DNA of 64,000 nt from the NCBI GenBank assembly GCA_037951105.1, contig JBAMJV010007650.1, forward strand, positions 1 to 64,000. Reading direction: 5' to 3'. A program made the position numbers and the translations under genes. Position 1 is the stretch's first letter; each line of letters opens with the position of its first letter. Source of the stretch: Echinarachnius parma. Taxonomy: Eukaryota; Echinodermata; Echinoidea; Clypeasteroida; Echinarachniidae. The notes under the pieces are model-generated. The model was not told where the DNA came from, searched no databases, and was given only the letters and a program-made list of their open reading frames with translations. Positions 47,301 through 57,065 of this stretch are shown one piece after another.

Positions 47301-49524
47301 CGGATCAATTTCAAACTTGGTATGAGTGTACACATCGGGGTAGCAATGATCAGATTATATTTTGGGGGTCATGAGGTCAAAGGTCAAGGTCACAGGACTC
47401 AATATATGCAAAAATGGCTTGTAATGGCAACATTTCAATCACTGAATGTCAGATTTCAATCAAACTTGGTACCTGAATGTTTCTTAGGGAGCCAATGTGG
47501 CCATCAAAGTTTGGGGTCATATGGTCAAGGTCACAGGACTCAAAATATATGAAAAATAAACAAAAATTAATTCAGTGCACGTTAATTTGGGCTTGATATT
47601 GAAATCGCGTGATAGCGGAGGCATAATTTTCGACTGCGCGCAGTCGAAGATCCATCTAGTTTTCCATAGACCCTAGCCCAAGTATTTTTGAGACCAGTCC
47701 TGAATGGGTTAAGAGAATAGTGATAACACTACAACAGTGCTTTTCCTCTACGCTTCAAGCCAACCCTGAAGGCGAATTGAAGCTGCGAGGGCCAATCCTT
47801 GAAGCAAAGTAGTCACTATTCCACAATTTTCACTAGCAGAGAAGCATTATTGTCTTCCACTGTTTTTTTTTTTTTTTTACAGAATCCTTTTCTTACATTA
47901 TTGTTAATCCTAAAAAACAGAGTGCTAACTGTGCTTTTCCTATATTTTCTTCTCTGACAGCGAATCCTGAAACGAATTTAGGCTGCGAGGGCCAATCCGC
48001 AGATCAAGAAGGAGTCGCTCCTACATGACTGTCATGAGCAGAGAAGCATTGTTGTCTTCTAAGTACTGACTAAATGCACAGAATCCGATTCCTACAGAAT
48101 TGTTAACACTGACTGCTAACAGTGCTTTTCCTATTTTTTCTTCTCCTTAAACAGCAAATCCTGAAGCGAATCGAGTCTGCAAGGGCCAACCCACAGATCA
48201 AGAAGGAGTCGCTACTCCACGACTTTCATAAGCATAGAAGCATTTTTGTCTTCTATTGCCTTTCCTGACTAAGAGAATGCTAACAGTGGTTTACCTATAT
48301 TTTCTTCTCTTACAGCAAATCCTGAAACGAATCGAGTCTGCAAGGGCCAACCCGCAGATCAAGAAGGAGGCGCTACTCCATGACTTTCATGAGCAGAGGA
48401 GATACGCCAACCAGGTATCAAAGACTCCTGGCGGCATCAGAAGCAGACCCACCAGTGCAAAGCGAGCAGGTAAAACATTCAAAGAAAAGAATGTCAAAAG
48501 AGCTCCTAAAAATGTGTAAAAGTGCCCCTGTAAATTACCATAGAGTTCTATGTTTTTACCCCTTGACCACGGGAACCGAGTGGGTTGTGTAAAGTCTATG
48601 GGGATTTTATAAACTCGAAGGGAATGGGTTAAAGGGATCTAGTAACTTTTTGTTGACATATGCAAACAAAATGACAAAGCTTAGGGTTGATGAAATGTTT
48701 ATTTCTTTGATCTTATGTCTACTGATTGCTGTGTGAACATTCCATGGTAAATGAATGTCATATGTGACCTTATACCACAAAACGACCAATAAGTCTGGGA
48801 AAATGATTATGCTGATTTTCACATGACATCACAGTAGAATTCATTACCTTTGAAATGGTATATAATTTGTCATATTAAGACAAGGCAAACCCTCTGAAAA
48901 TGAGCGCCGAAGATTTGGAAAAAGCTGAAGCGGTTTTAAAACAAGGGAGAAACGGGCCACTTCAAAGATCGGCGTCCATTTAAGCGCTGTAATCTAATAA
49001 TTTTTATTCGATGAAAAAACATACTTCAACATGATTTCTGACGATCAAAGTTTCATAGAAGATAGATTAAGATACCGTCATTCAGGAAATACAAAAATCC
49101 TGAATCTCATACTTTTAACCAAATTTGACTATTTCAGCTAATAACAGAAACTATATCCGCGACATTACGGTCGTTTTGTGGTGTAAGGTCACATATGACC
49201 AAGTAATGAGCAAAAATGCATAGTGATACTTGCTAACTCATAATTTGTACACAGTTAAAAGTCTCCTCAGGAAACAAGAAAACAAGATTATTTATTCTGA
49301 CTCTTTTGTACATTTTTGTTCCTTTTTCAGGTAAGAATTACAACGACGGAGGCATGGCCAAGGCATCTAGCATGTCCAGTCTCGGGACGGACTACACTGT
49401 CGACACGGTGACTTCTACCAGCTCCAGACAGTCTAGACCAAGGAGTGCCAAGTGGTCAGACAGCGGGAGCGATTACCACGGGGCCAAACCAGCTTGGAAT
49501 GAGCGCTTCTACCTGGACCAGTAG
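34072..49524 (+). CDS. CFAP97: CFAP97 (KIAA1430/hemingway) family ciliary protein
   Basis: Three exons, 34072-35370, 48316-48469 and 49331-49524, join in frame (phase 0, then phase 1) to give 548 aa. The family acts in motile cilia and sperm flagella (hemingway in flies). Landmarks in order: acidic N-terminus (IDFDFFDEG), YYSDDFDES, long Ser/Lys/Arg-rich disordered region, SVSPLQSPASSP, SMLLRAVLELD near residue 308, then the family core MNMSFSNDEVSRIDRENRRL near 361-380 and KRQREQRRIEMENM joined by splicing to QILKRIESARANPQ and HDFHEQRRY. These match the order and wording I recall for human CFAP97 ([38 protein letters not shown]). The first intron is 13 kb and filled with repeats. Confidence 0.9.
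36120..36770. repeat. Diverged two-copy ~370 bp repeat with AGCGCCCTCATTG
   Basis: AGCGCCCTCATTGTTGAGTA-GGGCGCCCTC at 36219 and AGCGCCCTCATTGCTATAGA-AGGGCGCCCTC at 36617 mark two diverged copies. An open frame of 118 codons across the second has no recognisable features. Confidence 0.6.
37984..38047. repeat. Twin GGGCCGATTWAATCGGCCC palindromes
   Basis: GGGCCGATTATATCGGCCC and GGGCCGATTAAATCGGCCC lie about 45 bp apart, each near-perfect palindromes able to form short hairpins. The role is unknown. Confidence 0.7.
38284..38790. mobile_element. TIR element with internal 23 bp perfect hairpin
   Basis: Ends TGTTCACACACAAAAATTT and AAATTTTGTGTGTGTGAACA (written inverted in the sequence as AAATTTT...GAACA) pair. 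Inside, 38305-38327 and 38340-38362 are perfect reverse complements around a 12 nt loop, and TAATCATGATT/AGTCATGATT motifs recur. Confidence 0.8.
38838..38895. repeat. Single end of a GGGGGTGTTTCAC-family element
   Basis: GGGGGCGTTTCACGAAGATT then AAAGTTGAACTTAACTCTAA matches one terminus of the family; no matching right end was found nearby. Confidence 0.5.
39761..40980. mobile_element. TTAA-flanked MITE (AGGGATAGTTGAG family) carrying a nested element
   Basis: Begins TTAAAGGGATAGTTGAGTTT and ends with its inverse AAACTCAACTATCCCTTTAA. Removing the nested 39901-40548 element leaves about 572 bp, matching the uninterrupted copy at 45781-46331. TTAA at both ends suggests a piggyBac-type transposase acted on it. 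Confidence 0.8.
39901..40548. mobile_element. Nested TTAA-flanked MITE (AGGGCAATG family)
   Basis: Ends TTAAAGGGCAATGAAACT and AGTTGCATTGCCCTTTAA are inverted repeats ending in TTAA. It interrupts the host element exactly where the empty copies read AATGACAAAGTAAAA (41090s) and ACGACTAAGTAAAA (45900s). It also holds an AATAATAATAAATCACTTAT repeat tail near 40187. Confidence 0.8.
40977..41158. mobile_element. Partial AGGGATAGTTGAG element, head to head with 39761-40980
   Basis: Starts at the shared TTAA (CCCTTTAAAGGG junction) and runs through TAACCAAAACCTGCACCATT to the ACTCAAGAG segment, then stops where the hairpin-ended element at 41164 begins. Confidence 0.65.
41164..41529. mobile_element. 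MITE with perfect 34 bp TIRs that are themselves hairpins
   Basis: 41164-41197 and 41496-41529 are perfect reverse complements. Each arm begins GCTAGCGCGAAGCGCTAGC, an 8 bp stem with a GAA/TTC centre, followed by GTTCTAGGTCCTCCT. The interior is non-coding and GC-richer near the right end. Confidence 0.85.
42260..43292. repeat. Two-copy tandem duplication, 520 bp period
   Basis: Copies start at CAGAAAATTG at 42261 and 42781 and both end GAAGACACTAGATATTCAAA. They share the GTTTGACCAGAACTGTACT and CACACACGTACCAGGCTAAC blocks with scattered substitutions and small indels. Confidence 0.9.
43293..44339. other. CFAP97 intron 1, no feature beyond short repeats
   Basis: A short GC-richer segment at about 44020-44200 (GATTGATCACGGCCACTGCG) is not explained. 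Confidence 0.3.
43885..43960. repeat. Short direct duplication
   Basis: CTAGTGTACATCTACATGTA-GGAAAAGTGTAGAGCTCT occurs twice in a row at a ~39 bp spacing. Confidence 0.85.
44340..44560. repeat. GGGCAAGTAAAAT repeat family
   Basis: GGGCAAGTAAAATCATAAAT ... CTTGCCCGC ... ACTTGCCCCGGGCAAGCGGG, then CAAGTGCTAGTGTCGATCGA-GCCCTG. The inverse phrase CAGGGCTCGACACTATCACT-TGCCC occurs at 46576, so it is a dispersed repeat. Confidence 0.65.
45120..45430. repeat. Four-to-five-copy ~80 bp tandem repeat
   Basis: Units share TGATATTGCATTTTGGAACC, AATTGTACAATCCAT and ATTTTGAACAATAACA, with small indels. Confidence 0.85.
45490..45560. repeat. Triplicated GGGCTACTAAAAGTTGCTTT
   Basis: Three and a half 20 bp units in a row. 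Confidence 0.85.
45781..46331. mobile_element. Complete TTAA-flanked MITE (AGGGATAGTTGAG family)
   Basis: Starts TTAAAGAGATAGTTGAGTAT and ends CACTCAACTATCCCTTTAA, with the inner TAACCAAAACCTGCACCATT and the ACTCAAGAGGGCGCTCT block. It is the reference uninterrupted copy. Confidence 0.75.
46707..47662. mobile_element. Repeat element with five ~150 bp internal units
   Basis: Starts TTATGCCTCCGCCTACGAAG and near its end carries the inverse GCGGAGGCATAA, followed by the palindrome CGACTGCGCGCAGTCG. Inside are (GTCC/GTAC)n and about five units with ATATCTCAAGAACCGGTTGA, CAAACTTGGTATGAGTGTAC and GGTCAAGGTCACAGGACTCA. Confidence 0.8.
46921..47392. promoter_or_regulatory. Repeated AGGTCA direct-repeat clusters
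   Basis: GAGGTCAAAGGTCAAGGTCA occurs at 46921 and again with at most one change at about 47071, 47222 and 47371. Each holds AGGTCA-A-AGGTCA (DR1) followed by another half site, the form bound by RXR/HNF4-type nuclear receptors. Binding is inference. Confidence 0.4.
47761..47860 (+). pseudogene. CFAP97 exon 2 duplicate, copy w (degenerate)
   Basis: The sequence CCCTGAAGGCGAATTGAAGC followed by TGCGAGGGCCAATCC and later GCAGAGAAGCATTATTGTCTTC aligns to copies x and y, but the acceptor AG is lost and indels break the frame. It is the most distal from the working exon and the most decayed. Confidence 0.65.
47961..48060 (+). pseudogene. CFAP97 exon 2 duplicate, copy x (stop codon)
   Basis: Acceptor tctctgacag present; reads RILKRI then TAG at 47979-47981, then AARANPQIKKESLLHDCHEQ. 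Clear homology to exon 2 with an in-frame stop. Confidence 0.75.
48155..48262 (+). pseudogene. CFAP97 exon 2 duplicate, copy y (open, alternative end)
   Basis: Acceptor ccttaaacag intact; reads QILKRIESARANPQIKKESL then LHDFHKHRSIFVFYCLS and a TGA near 48266. It lacks the 3' half of the real exon and its donor. It could act as an alternative terminal exon giving a shortened protein, but more likely is a decaying copy. Confidence 0.6.
48316..48469 (+). CDS. CFAP97: CFAP97 exon 2
   Basis: Acceptor tctcttacag at 48315; reads QILKRIESARANPQIKKEAL then HDFHEQRRYANQVSKTPGG, and ends at GCAG|gtaaaa in phase 1. It completes the conserved CFAP97 helix. Three decayed copies lie just upstream. Confidence 0.85.
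48768..49198. mobile_element. MITE (TGACCTTACACCACAAAACG family), copy 2 in CFAP97 intron 2
   Basis: Left TCATATGTGACCTTATACCA, right GGTGTAAGGTCACATATGA. Reverse orientation of 32303-32741, sharing ATTTTCAGAGGGTTTGCC (as its inverse) and the GGACGCCGATCTTT-like block. Confidence 0.8.
49331..49524 (+). CDS. CFAP97: CFAP97 exon 3 (C-terminus)
   Basis: Acceptor cctttttcag at 49330; the split Gly codon is completed and reading continues KNYNDGGMAKASSMSSLG... to WNERFYLDQ-stop. Ser/Thr-rich, with SRPRSAKW resembling the basic SRPTSAK of exon 2. The exon begins GTAAGA, so acceptor and donor consensus overlap here. Confidence 0.8.
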
Positions 49525-49739
49525 CGGTGGTCATTTAAGAAGTTTAACATATTGGAGTCGATATATGATTTGGGTGAAACATACATAGGATTGCTGTAAT
49601 TTGCCTTTGTTCAGTCATCAAGATAGACGGGGCTAAGCCTCTATTGGATGTCCATTTTGGTCCAGTTGACCAGTTTCCTTTATAAGGAACTGGGCCAAGC
49701 TAACTGACATGTTCAGGCCTCTGCGGGATGACCAGATTT

Positions 49740-51750
49740 ATAATAATAATGGTATTTTTATTCAACAAAATGTCACATTCACAGCTACAAGCTGAATTGC
49801 AGTGTCATTTGCAACAATATTTACAAACATGGAAATAACGTTAATGAACTCACGAGGTATAAAGAAACCTTAATATATTATATACAATAATTAGAGAAAT
49901 AAATCATAATATACCTGAATAGTATCACAAATTAGGCATGAATACTAACGAAAGACAGTAAATTATATTATTATTTTGTATATCGATTAATCAATAATTA
50001 AGTGATTACAAAAATCAATAGGCATCATGTATCAATTTATATTTCCTAATGCAAATTTTATATTTTAAGATAACATTAAAACCATTATGACTGCTGTAAC
50101 ATTTACTGGGCTAGTTAAAAATTTACGAAAATTACATAATATAGCTCAATCACAAATTAATAGAATAACGAATTAGCCGTAATTACTAACCAACGACAGT
50201 GAGTAATAATGTTGTTTTATATATTGATACATGAAATGAGTAATAACAAAAGTCCATAATATAATATTAAGGCATCGTGTATTAATTCGATTTTCTAATG
50301 CAAATTTAATATTTAAAAGTAAAATTTAGAAAATTTAGACTACTTATAAATTAATATTTATAACACTTACTAAGCAAGTTAAAGATTTATACAAAAACTA
50401 CATAAACTAGCAGCAATTCTTGGAAATTAGTAAGAATTAATTATCCGAATAGAATGATATGATATATGAATCATAATGTATTGCATTCAATGGCTTAACT
50501 AACTTTATTCAATTACATGGATTATGGATATAATGATATCACCCGTAAATTGAGACTCGTACACAAAAATGCGAATTCAAATGCATTTCAATAAGAGTGT
50601 TTTGGTTTGGTTCAATAGCTTATAATAATCAACACTTACTTTTAAAGTCAAAAGTATTAAATGTACAATTATAAGGTACTGTATCTCGCTGTAATAACTA
50701 GTTTGTCCAAATCAATTATCCAATACAATTCGTAAGGGTGAATAAATGCATTTTTACCATCAAAGTATAATTGCCCGTTATTATACACAAATGCCTCACA
50801 CAAAGGAAGCATCATAATAAAGATAGGAAGCATCATAATACAGATCGGAATTATGTGCGTGAACAATTATAACACAATAATCAAATCAAATCAGTATATT
50901 ATAATAGTACATAACTTACGTGTCTAATGTATTACATGCATCAATATACATGGGGATTTTAAGGCATCTAATTAGTATTTTTATTCAAGCATCTCACAAT
51001 GTAAGGAATAGGGCTGGACCTATACCTTTCTGTCCTACAACCAATAGAATATAAATTTGTTTGACGACGTAACTGCCTTCCAGTGTCTGGTCTCTGTTCT
51101 GGGAGCCAGTTCCGGAAATCATTGGAATTAAGGAGGGATTTGCCGAACTTCAAGCATGTTTTCTTTCGCCTATCTTCCAGAGTTTCAACCATCGTAACAT
51201 CCAAAGCATTATCATATGATCCATAAAGGGGACCCAAAATCAGCCTTAGTGCTCGTTTCTGGACTCTTTCAATAGAGGCTGTTTGCATTTTTGTTAGACC
51301 AGGGTGCCAAACAGGCACCCCGTACTCTACCAAGGGGCGAACGTATCCCTTATAAATCAATATCAAATCTCTCATTGATAATTTAAATGGAATTAAAGAA
51401 CGAAGAATATGCATTCGCTAATTAGTCTCCCTAATCATAGCATACACCTGACCCTCCCACTTAAGATTTTCATTAATCAAAATACCAAGGACTTTCATTT
51501 AATCTACTTGGGCTAGAGTCAAATTATTAATTTTAACATCGAGCGGTATTTGTTCATATTTACCAAAATCGACACGCATTACATTGCATTTATTAGGATT
51601 GAGTTTCATATTGTTTGTATCACACCATTGAGTTAATGAGTCCATGGTCGGCTGAGATATGGTCATCAATAGTGTAGAGAATTGGATCCTCTCAGTCTCC
51701 TGACATGAAAAGTACTTCAAATTGTTGCAATTCACTAGAAATGCAAATGT
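49740..51750 (-). mobile_element. 5'-truncated L2/CR1-like non-LTR retrotransposon
   Basis: The minus strand carries the end of a reverse-transcriptase ORF, then about 1.2 kb of AT-rich 3' region that ends in ...TTGAATAAAAATACCATTATTATTA, a typical microsatellite-like tail. It begins about 215 bp after the CFAP97 stop, so CFAP97 transcripts may run into it. The 5' end is missing. Confidence 0.7.
50968..51735 (-). pseudogene. Reverse-transcriptase C-terminal fragment
   Basis: One reading frame with two in-frame stops: WCDTNNMKLNPNKCNVMRV (end of the palm region), then VLGILINENLKW, stop, then LIYKGYVRPLVEYGVPVWHP and the thumb-like IERVQKRALRLILG. This wording is typical of the end of the RT domain in L2/CR1/Jockey-type elements. 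Only two stops in over 250 codons suggests fairly recent death. Confidence 0.8.
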
Positions 51751-51755
51751 GGCTA

Positions 51756-52063
51756 GGGGGGTGTTTCACAAAAAATGATAAATTATAACTCTAAGTTGGA
51801 CCTAACAATTATGGAAAGCCATTTAGTTTCTTTGTAAATTGTTGAAATAGCTCTTTTGAAAAGGCATTCATTTTGGTAAAAAATCTGTTATATTTGTTAT
51901 TATCAAGGATTCTTGAAATTATTGATATAGATTGTTGGTGAAAGTCTCAAATACTCATGTATGCTTTGCTTGTTAATATCTTTTATTCCAAGGCTACAAA
52001 TGGCTTTCCATAATTGTTAGGTCCAACTTAGAGTTAATTTAAGCTCAGAATAAACACACCCCA
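51756..52063. mobile_element. MITE, GGGGGTGTTTCAC family
   Basis: Left end GGGGGTGTTTCACAAAAAAT, then CTCTAAGTTGGACCTAA; right end has the inverse TTAGGTCCAACTTAGAG and ends AAACACACCCC. Shares the TATGGAAAGCCATTT block with the copies at 60733 and 63635. Confidence 0.7.
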
Positions 52064-52163
52064 GGGTTAGCCAAGAGATGGTAGCAAGAAGGGGGGTAAG
52101 GACTCCCCCCCCCCCCCCCCCCCCCGAGCCAGCTGGTCTAAAAATTAATGTTTGGGTTTGTTT

Positions 52164-52346
52164 TACAGTGAAATCTATATAACGCGCTCTGTTGTAACGA
52201 GGTACCTGATATAGCGAGTTAATTTTTACAAGTTCAGCCTCTACATGTATTCAAATTATTTTTAAGCAATGATACTACGATGTATGAGATATAGCGAGGT
52301 AAATTCAATTGGCACAAGGTGCTCGGCATAATGAGGTTTGACTGTA
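52164..52346. mobile_element. MITE with TACAGT ends (Tc1/mariner-like)
   Basis: Starts TACAGTGAAATCTATATAAC and ends CATAATGAGGTTTGACTGTA, imperfect inverted repeats with TA at the tips. No coding capacity. Confidence 0.65.
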
Positions 52347-53587
52347 TTTGTGTATTTATCTGTAAAAAGGGCATTAAAGGGGGTATGGTTTCCGAGAGAT
52401 GGGACAATAACCCCCTCTCCCCTCAGCTGTGATACTGGGGGCATGTAACCCCACTAAAATGGGGAAAATAAAAGAAATCTATAAAGTGTGTCCCTGGCCC
52501 CCTTTGACCAATCAGCTAGCACATTCTATTTCATGTATATATGCTGATATCTAACCAACACTTTTTAAAGCATGTAGCAGCTCTATGACTAAAATTTCTT
52601 CAAACCGTTTGTGCTGTTTCTTCTGTTGCATTTGAGTTTTCATTGAATTGTTTGAATTGATGAAGAAATTGCCAAGATGCTTTCTTTATGTACATGTACC
52701 TCTTGTAATCACTAGTTTTACAAGTAAAATACAATTATATTCTAGAGATAGCAAATACTAAGTTGGGAATTTAACTTACTTTGATAGAGTTCAAATTGAA
52801 AATTAATTAATTCATTGCAGGTAGTATATGTTCATGTATATCACATTATTTTTCACAAGTGCATTAAAACATGCAATTCATTTCTGTCTTGGTTCTTTAA
52901 ATATCTGATTTTGATCACATTTTGTTATAAATGATTATATATTTGCTCAGGTGATTTTAATTGATTTGCACATCTGTATGTGCCTCATAACTACTCGTGT
53001 CATTCAGTGTGATGTTTTTATCCCATCAAGGAAGATTGCCCACATATTGGTGTGTGGTTTGGTAGTCCTACATTTGAGCCAGAAAATAACAAGTTATATC
53101 AAGTATACCAAGATGAGCATAAATTTCTCCATTCTCAAATTCTATCATTCAAATTGGCAATGCATTTTCAAATTCTATCATTCAAATTGGTAATTTCACA
53201 ATGTTTTTTTCTTAAATTTCAATGACTGAACGTTTTTCATTAGTATGTCATTAAAAAGGTAGCAAAAAATTAGGAGTTGCCAATTTGATGAGGGAAACAA
53301 TGATCAAATTTGCCTTGAAACAATGCTCGTCCTTGATGGGTTAAAGTAAAATTGTTGTTGGTGCATTTTCTTCATAGTATCCTGTATTCAAATTCATACA
53401 TAGGCAACATGTATTCTAACAACATGTATGCTTATTTTTGAATTCCTCATTCACATTCCATACTTTCTTCTAGTAGTTAGTATAAAAGCCCACGGCACAT
53501 TACAATATCAGATAATAATAATACAAATAATAGATCGTATTTGTATAGCGCCTAATGCAGAACAGCCTCTAAGCACTTATTATTATC

Positions 53588-53963
53588 AGGGCCCTGTTGC
53601 AGAAAGAGTTGCAATCGATTGTAAACTTGTGATTAATTTATAAGTCAGAAAATATGCACATTTGAATCAATCAGAATTGCGAATTTAGTCACATGATATG
53701 ACTTGCAATCAATTGCAACTTTACGATCGATTGCATCTCTTTGAGCAACACCCCCTAGATCACACAAATGATGTAGGATCAGAACTATACGACATGCATC
53801 AAATATGGATGACTTGCAGAAAGAGATGCAATCGATTGTAAAGTTGCAATTAATTGTAATATGTCCAATCATGCGAATAAATGCGCACATCTGATTGGTT
53901 CAAATGCACAAATTTTCAACAACTTTACAATCGATTGCAAGTCTTTCTGCAACGGGACCCTGA
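53588..53963. mobile_element. Paired TIR elements (CCCTGTTGCAGAAAGAG family)
   Basis: Outer ends CAGGGCCCTGTTGCAGAAAG and CTTTCTGCAACGGGACCCTG are inverted. Two further termini lie inside (an inverted one at about 53700-53752 and a direct one at about 53812), so this looks like two short copies side by side. Confidence 0.7.
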
Positions 53964-54239
53964 TCATGTAGCGTGTGGTGGGTTTGGAGAGTACATTGCC
54001 TGTCATTGTGAAAAATGTACATGCTAGAAAGACACAATTAGTACCAGATAGCTAAAATACATCAGTATAGCTTGTTTGGTATTACATTTACGCATACATG
54101 TGCAAAAAAAAATGTCATTTGGACTGACATTGACGTGTCCTTGATATTCATCAAATTGGAAAGTCTAGATGAGGTTCTAGGAAACTGACCAGAAATATGA
54201 AAAAAAATTCTTTGCTCATTTTCATTTATTCTTTATTCA

Positions 54240-54960
54240 TTTATTTAACGCCGATTGGAAATTCCACGGCATAACGGTGGATATACAGTATTGTTTACCT
54301 GAGGGAACAAAAGATATCCCCATGACAACCATCCGCCACTATGAACGTGAATGCACAGAGTACTAAGGCTGTATAAAAGCCTAATTATAATTGTATGATT
54401 TTTAAAATATTTTTTACATTGATTGGAAATTCCACGACATGAAGGTGGATATATTGTTTTCGTGAGAGGAAACAGTAGACATATCACCATGACAACCATC
54501 AGCCACTTTGAACATGAGTGCACAGAGTACTAGGGCTGTAAAGCCTACTCATAATTGTAGGATTTTTATTTTTGCTTACATTGATTGGAAATTCCACGAC
54601 ACGAAGGTGGAAATGTTATTCTCGTGAGAGGGAACAATAGACATATCGCCATGACAACCATCAGCTACTTTGAACATGCATGCACCGAGTACTAAGGCTG
54701 TATAAAAAGCCTACTCATAATTGTAGGATTGTATAAAAGCCTACTCATAATTGTAGGATTGTATAAAAGCCTACTCATAATTGTAGGATTTTTATTTTTG
54801 TTTAAATTGATTGGACATTCCAGGACATGAAGGTGGATATATACAAAAGATATCCCCATGACAACCATGCACAACTCTGAACATGCATGCACAGAGTACT
54901 AGGGCCGTCAAGCCTACCCACGATTGTATGCAGATTTCAGTGGCAATGAAGGGCCGTTTG
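54240..54960. repeat. Four-copy ~170 bp tandem repeat
   Basis: Units start near 54245, 54418, 54580 and 54805 and share GATTGGAAATTCCACGACAT, AAGGTGGATAT, CCATGACAACCAT and GCACAGAGTACTA. Within the third, a ~30 bp block (TTGTAGGATTGTATAAAAGC...) is triplicated. Confidence 0.85.
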
Positions 54961-55599
54961 GAAAAACGTAATACCAAACATGCCTATTAATCTATGATTT
55001 GCAGATTGTCATAACTATGTAATAATGAATTCATTAATAATAATGCCAGGAGTAAAGTGAAAGTGGAAGTGATATTGAAATGTTTTTAATAGTCGTTTCC
55101 CAGTTGCCAGCCCCCTTCCACGTACGCCCGTACGGGACAGACTGAGGGCGCAGCCATGTTCGTTGTTTTCAAATGGCGCTCGGTGCGAAATGTCTCGTAA
55201 TTTCTTCTTTGTACATTCGAGATCATAGGTTCAAGCAAAGTTCAGTTATTGAGTCGGTTAATTCAGCCATACCCCAAATGAATGTAGATATCATAAATGT
55301 ATTACCCACATGTCATTGCCGATTTAATTTTTTTCTTCATATTGCAATATTTTGGAAAATAAAAAGGTTTAAAAATTGCTAAAATTCATGATAAAATGCA
55401 TTGAAAAATACGCTTAATTTAACACTATATTTTGTTTTCTTTTAACTTTGTCAAATCATTTTTTTGAAATTGTTGTTAGGTATATTCTGGTAGATCCAGC
55501 AATTGGCAACACTTTCATAACTGTTTGAAAAAGTCTCATTGGGCTAGTTTCAAAATAAATCTCGCCAAAGTTGGTGTTCTGAAATCGATTTCCGGCCGA

Positions 55600-56950
55600 A
55601 TTTGTCAAAATTTTCGCCGGAGCCTTTTTCGTAGGCGAATGTATGCATTTATTTCCGTAAATCTTTAGATTTTCAATCAGGTAAGTGATTTTAGACACTC
55701 AATGAACTTATAAAAGCTCTTAAAAACAATTATTTGTTTCATCAAAAAAGATTTATAACTCTTGGAAAGTTCACAAGAAGCAGCATACTTAAATTCCCTA
55801 CGGAAGTGGAGCTGTTATTAGACCGGCTCCGTCGGGGAAGAATTCCAAGCGCCTTTCGGTCCCGTTTGCTATATTTCGTGTATGAACTCTGGATTGTATT
55901 CGACGTGATGTTTAATACATTTATTTAAAATACTTGCTTATATTTGTTAGATTTCATGCGTATCAGATGTCGAGAAATATTGTTTTCTTTGTATAAACCA
56001 TGTTTTAAAATTATTCCAAACAACTTTTAAATTGGTTTTATATGCCATAAAGCTACAAGCCAGTGTCAAAGAATGCGCGTACATTAAACTAGGCCTTCTA
56101 GGCAAAGCACCGTCAGCGCTTGGATTTCACCACCGACGGAGGCGGCCCAATGTCCTCACAGCGTCCGTATGACGATTCAGCCTGCTGCTTTCCGTAACTT
56201 TGTAAAGAGTTATAAAACATATTTAATGAAGTAAATGACTGGTCTCATGAACTTTTGTGGACTTGCACAAGTCACTAAAATCACTTCCAATAGTATACAA
56301 ATACAGATTTACGGAAATGAATGCTAGAATTACATGTTCCGGCGAAATGAATTACAGATCCTGTCACAAAACTCGAGTTAGATATCATTTTTCAAAGACT
56401 ATTGTATAAAATATAGCCTATGAGATTGTATAAGAAATCGATATTTAGGTAGTTCATACCTTCTTTTAACAGAATAAAATAACCAATACATCCAGATAAC
56501 TGATTTGAACTTGTTATTCGGTATTACAAACCATGAATGACTGCAAGCCAGTGTCACGAAATGCGCGTATTCGACTAGGCCTTTTTAGGCAAGGCATCGG
56601 ACAGCGCTTGGGATTTACCGCCCACGCAGGCGGCCCAATGTCTGTACAGCGTCCGTACGACGATCCAGTCTACTGCTTTTAGACACTTTTTAAAGAGTTA
56701 TATAACAGATTTAATGAAGTAAATGACTGGTCTCATGAACTTTTATGGATTTTACATGTCCCTAAAATCACTTCCAATATAAGACAAATACAGATTTACG
56801 GAAATTAATGCTAGAATTACGGACATGAAACATGTTCCGGTGAAATGAAGGACGGATTCTGTCATAAAATCGGTTTTAGATATCATTTTTAAATGACTAT
56901 TGTAAAAAATCTACCCTATGAGACTTTATAAAAATCAAAATATAGGTAGT
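55600..56950. repeat. Repeat trio: one inverted and two direct copies
   Basis: Direct copies at about 56040-56460 and 56520-56950 share CAGTGTCA, AGCGCTTGGATTT, GGCGGCCCAATGTC, ACAGCGTCCGTA and AGATTTACGGAAAT. The region 55620-55890 holds the same landmarks inverted (ATTTCCGTAAATCT, GAATTCCAAGCGCCTT). Direct period is about 480 bp. The nature of the module is not recognised. Confidence 0.75.
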
Positions 56951-57065
56951 TCATACCTTCTTTTACCAGAATATAATGGACAATACATCAAAAAAACTGA
57001 TTTGAAAAAATTAAAAAGAAAACAAATTAAGGCAAAAAATAGTGCGTCATTTCACATGATTTTTA

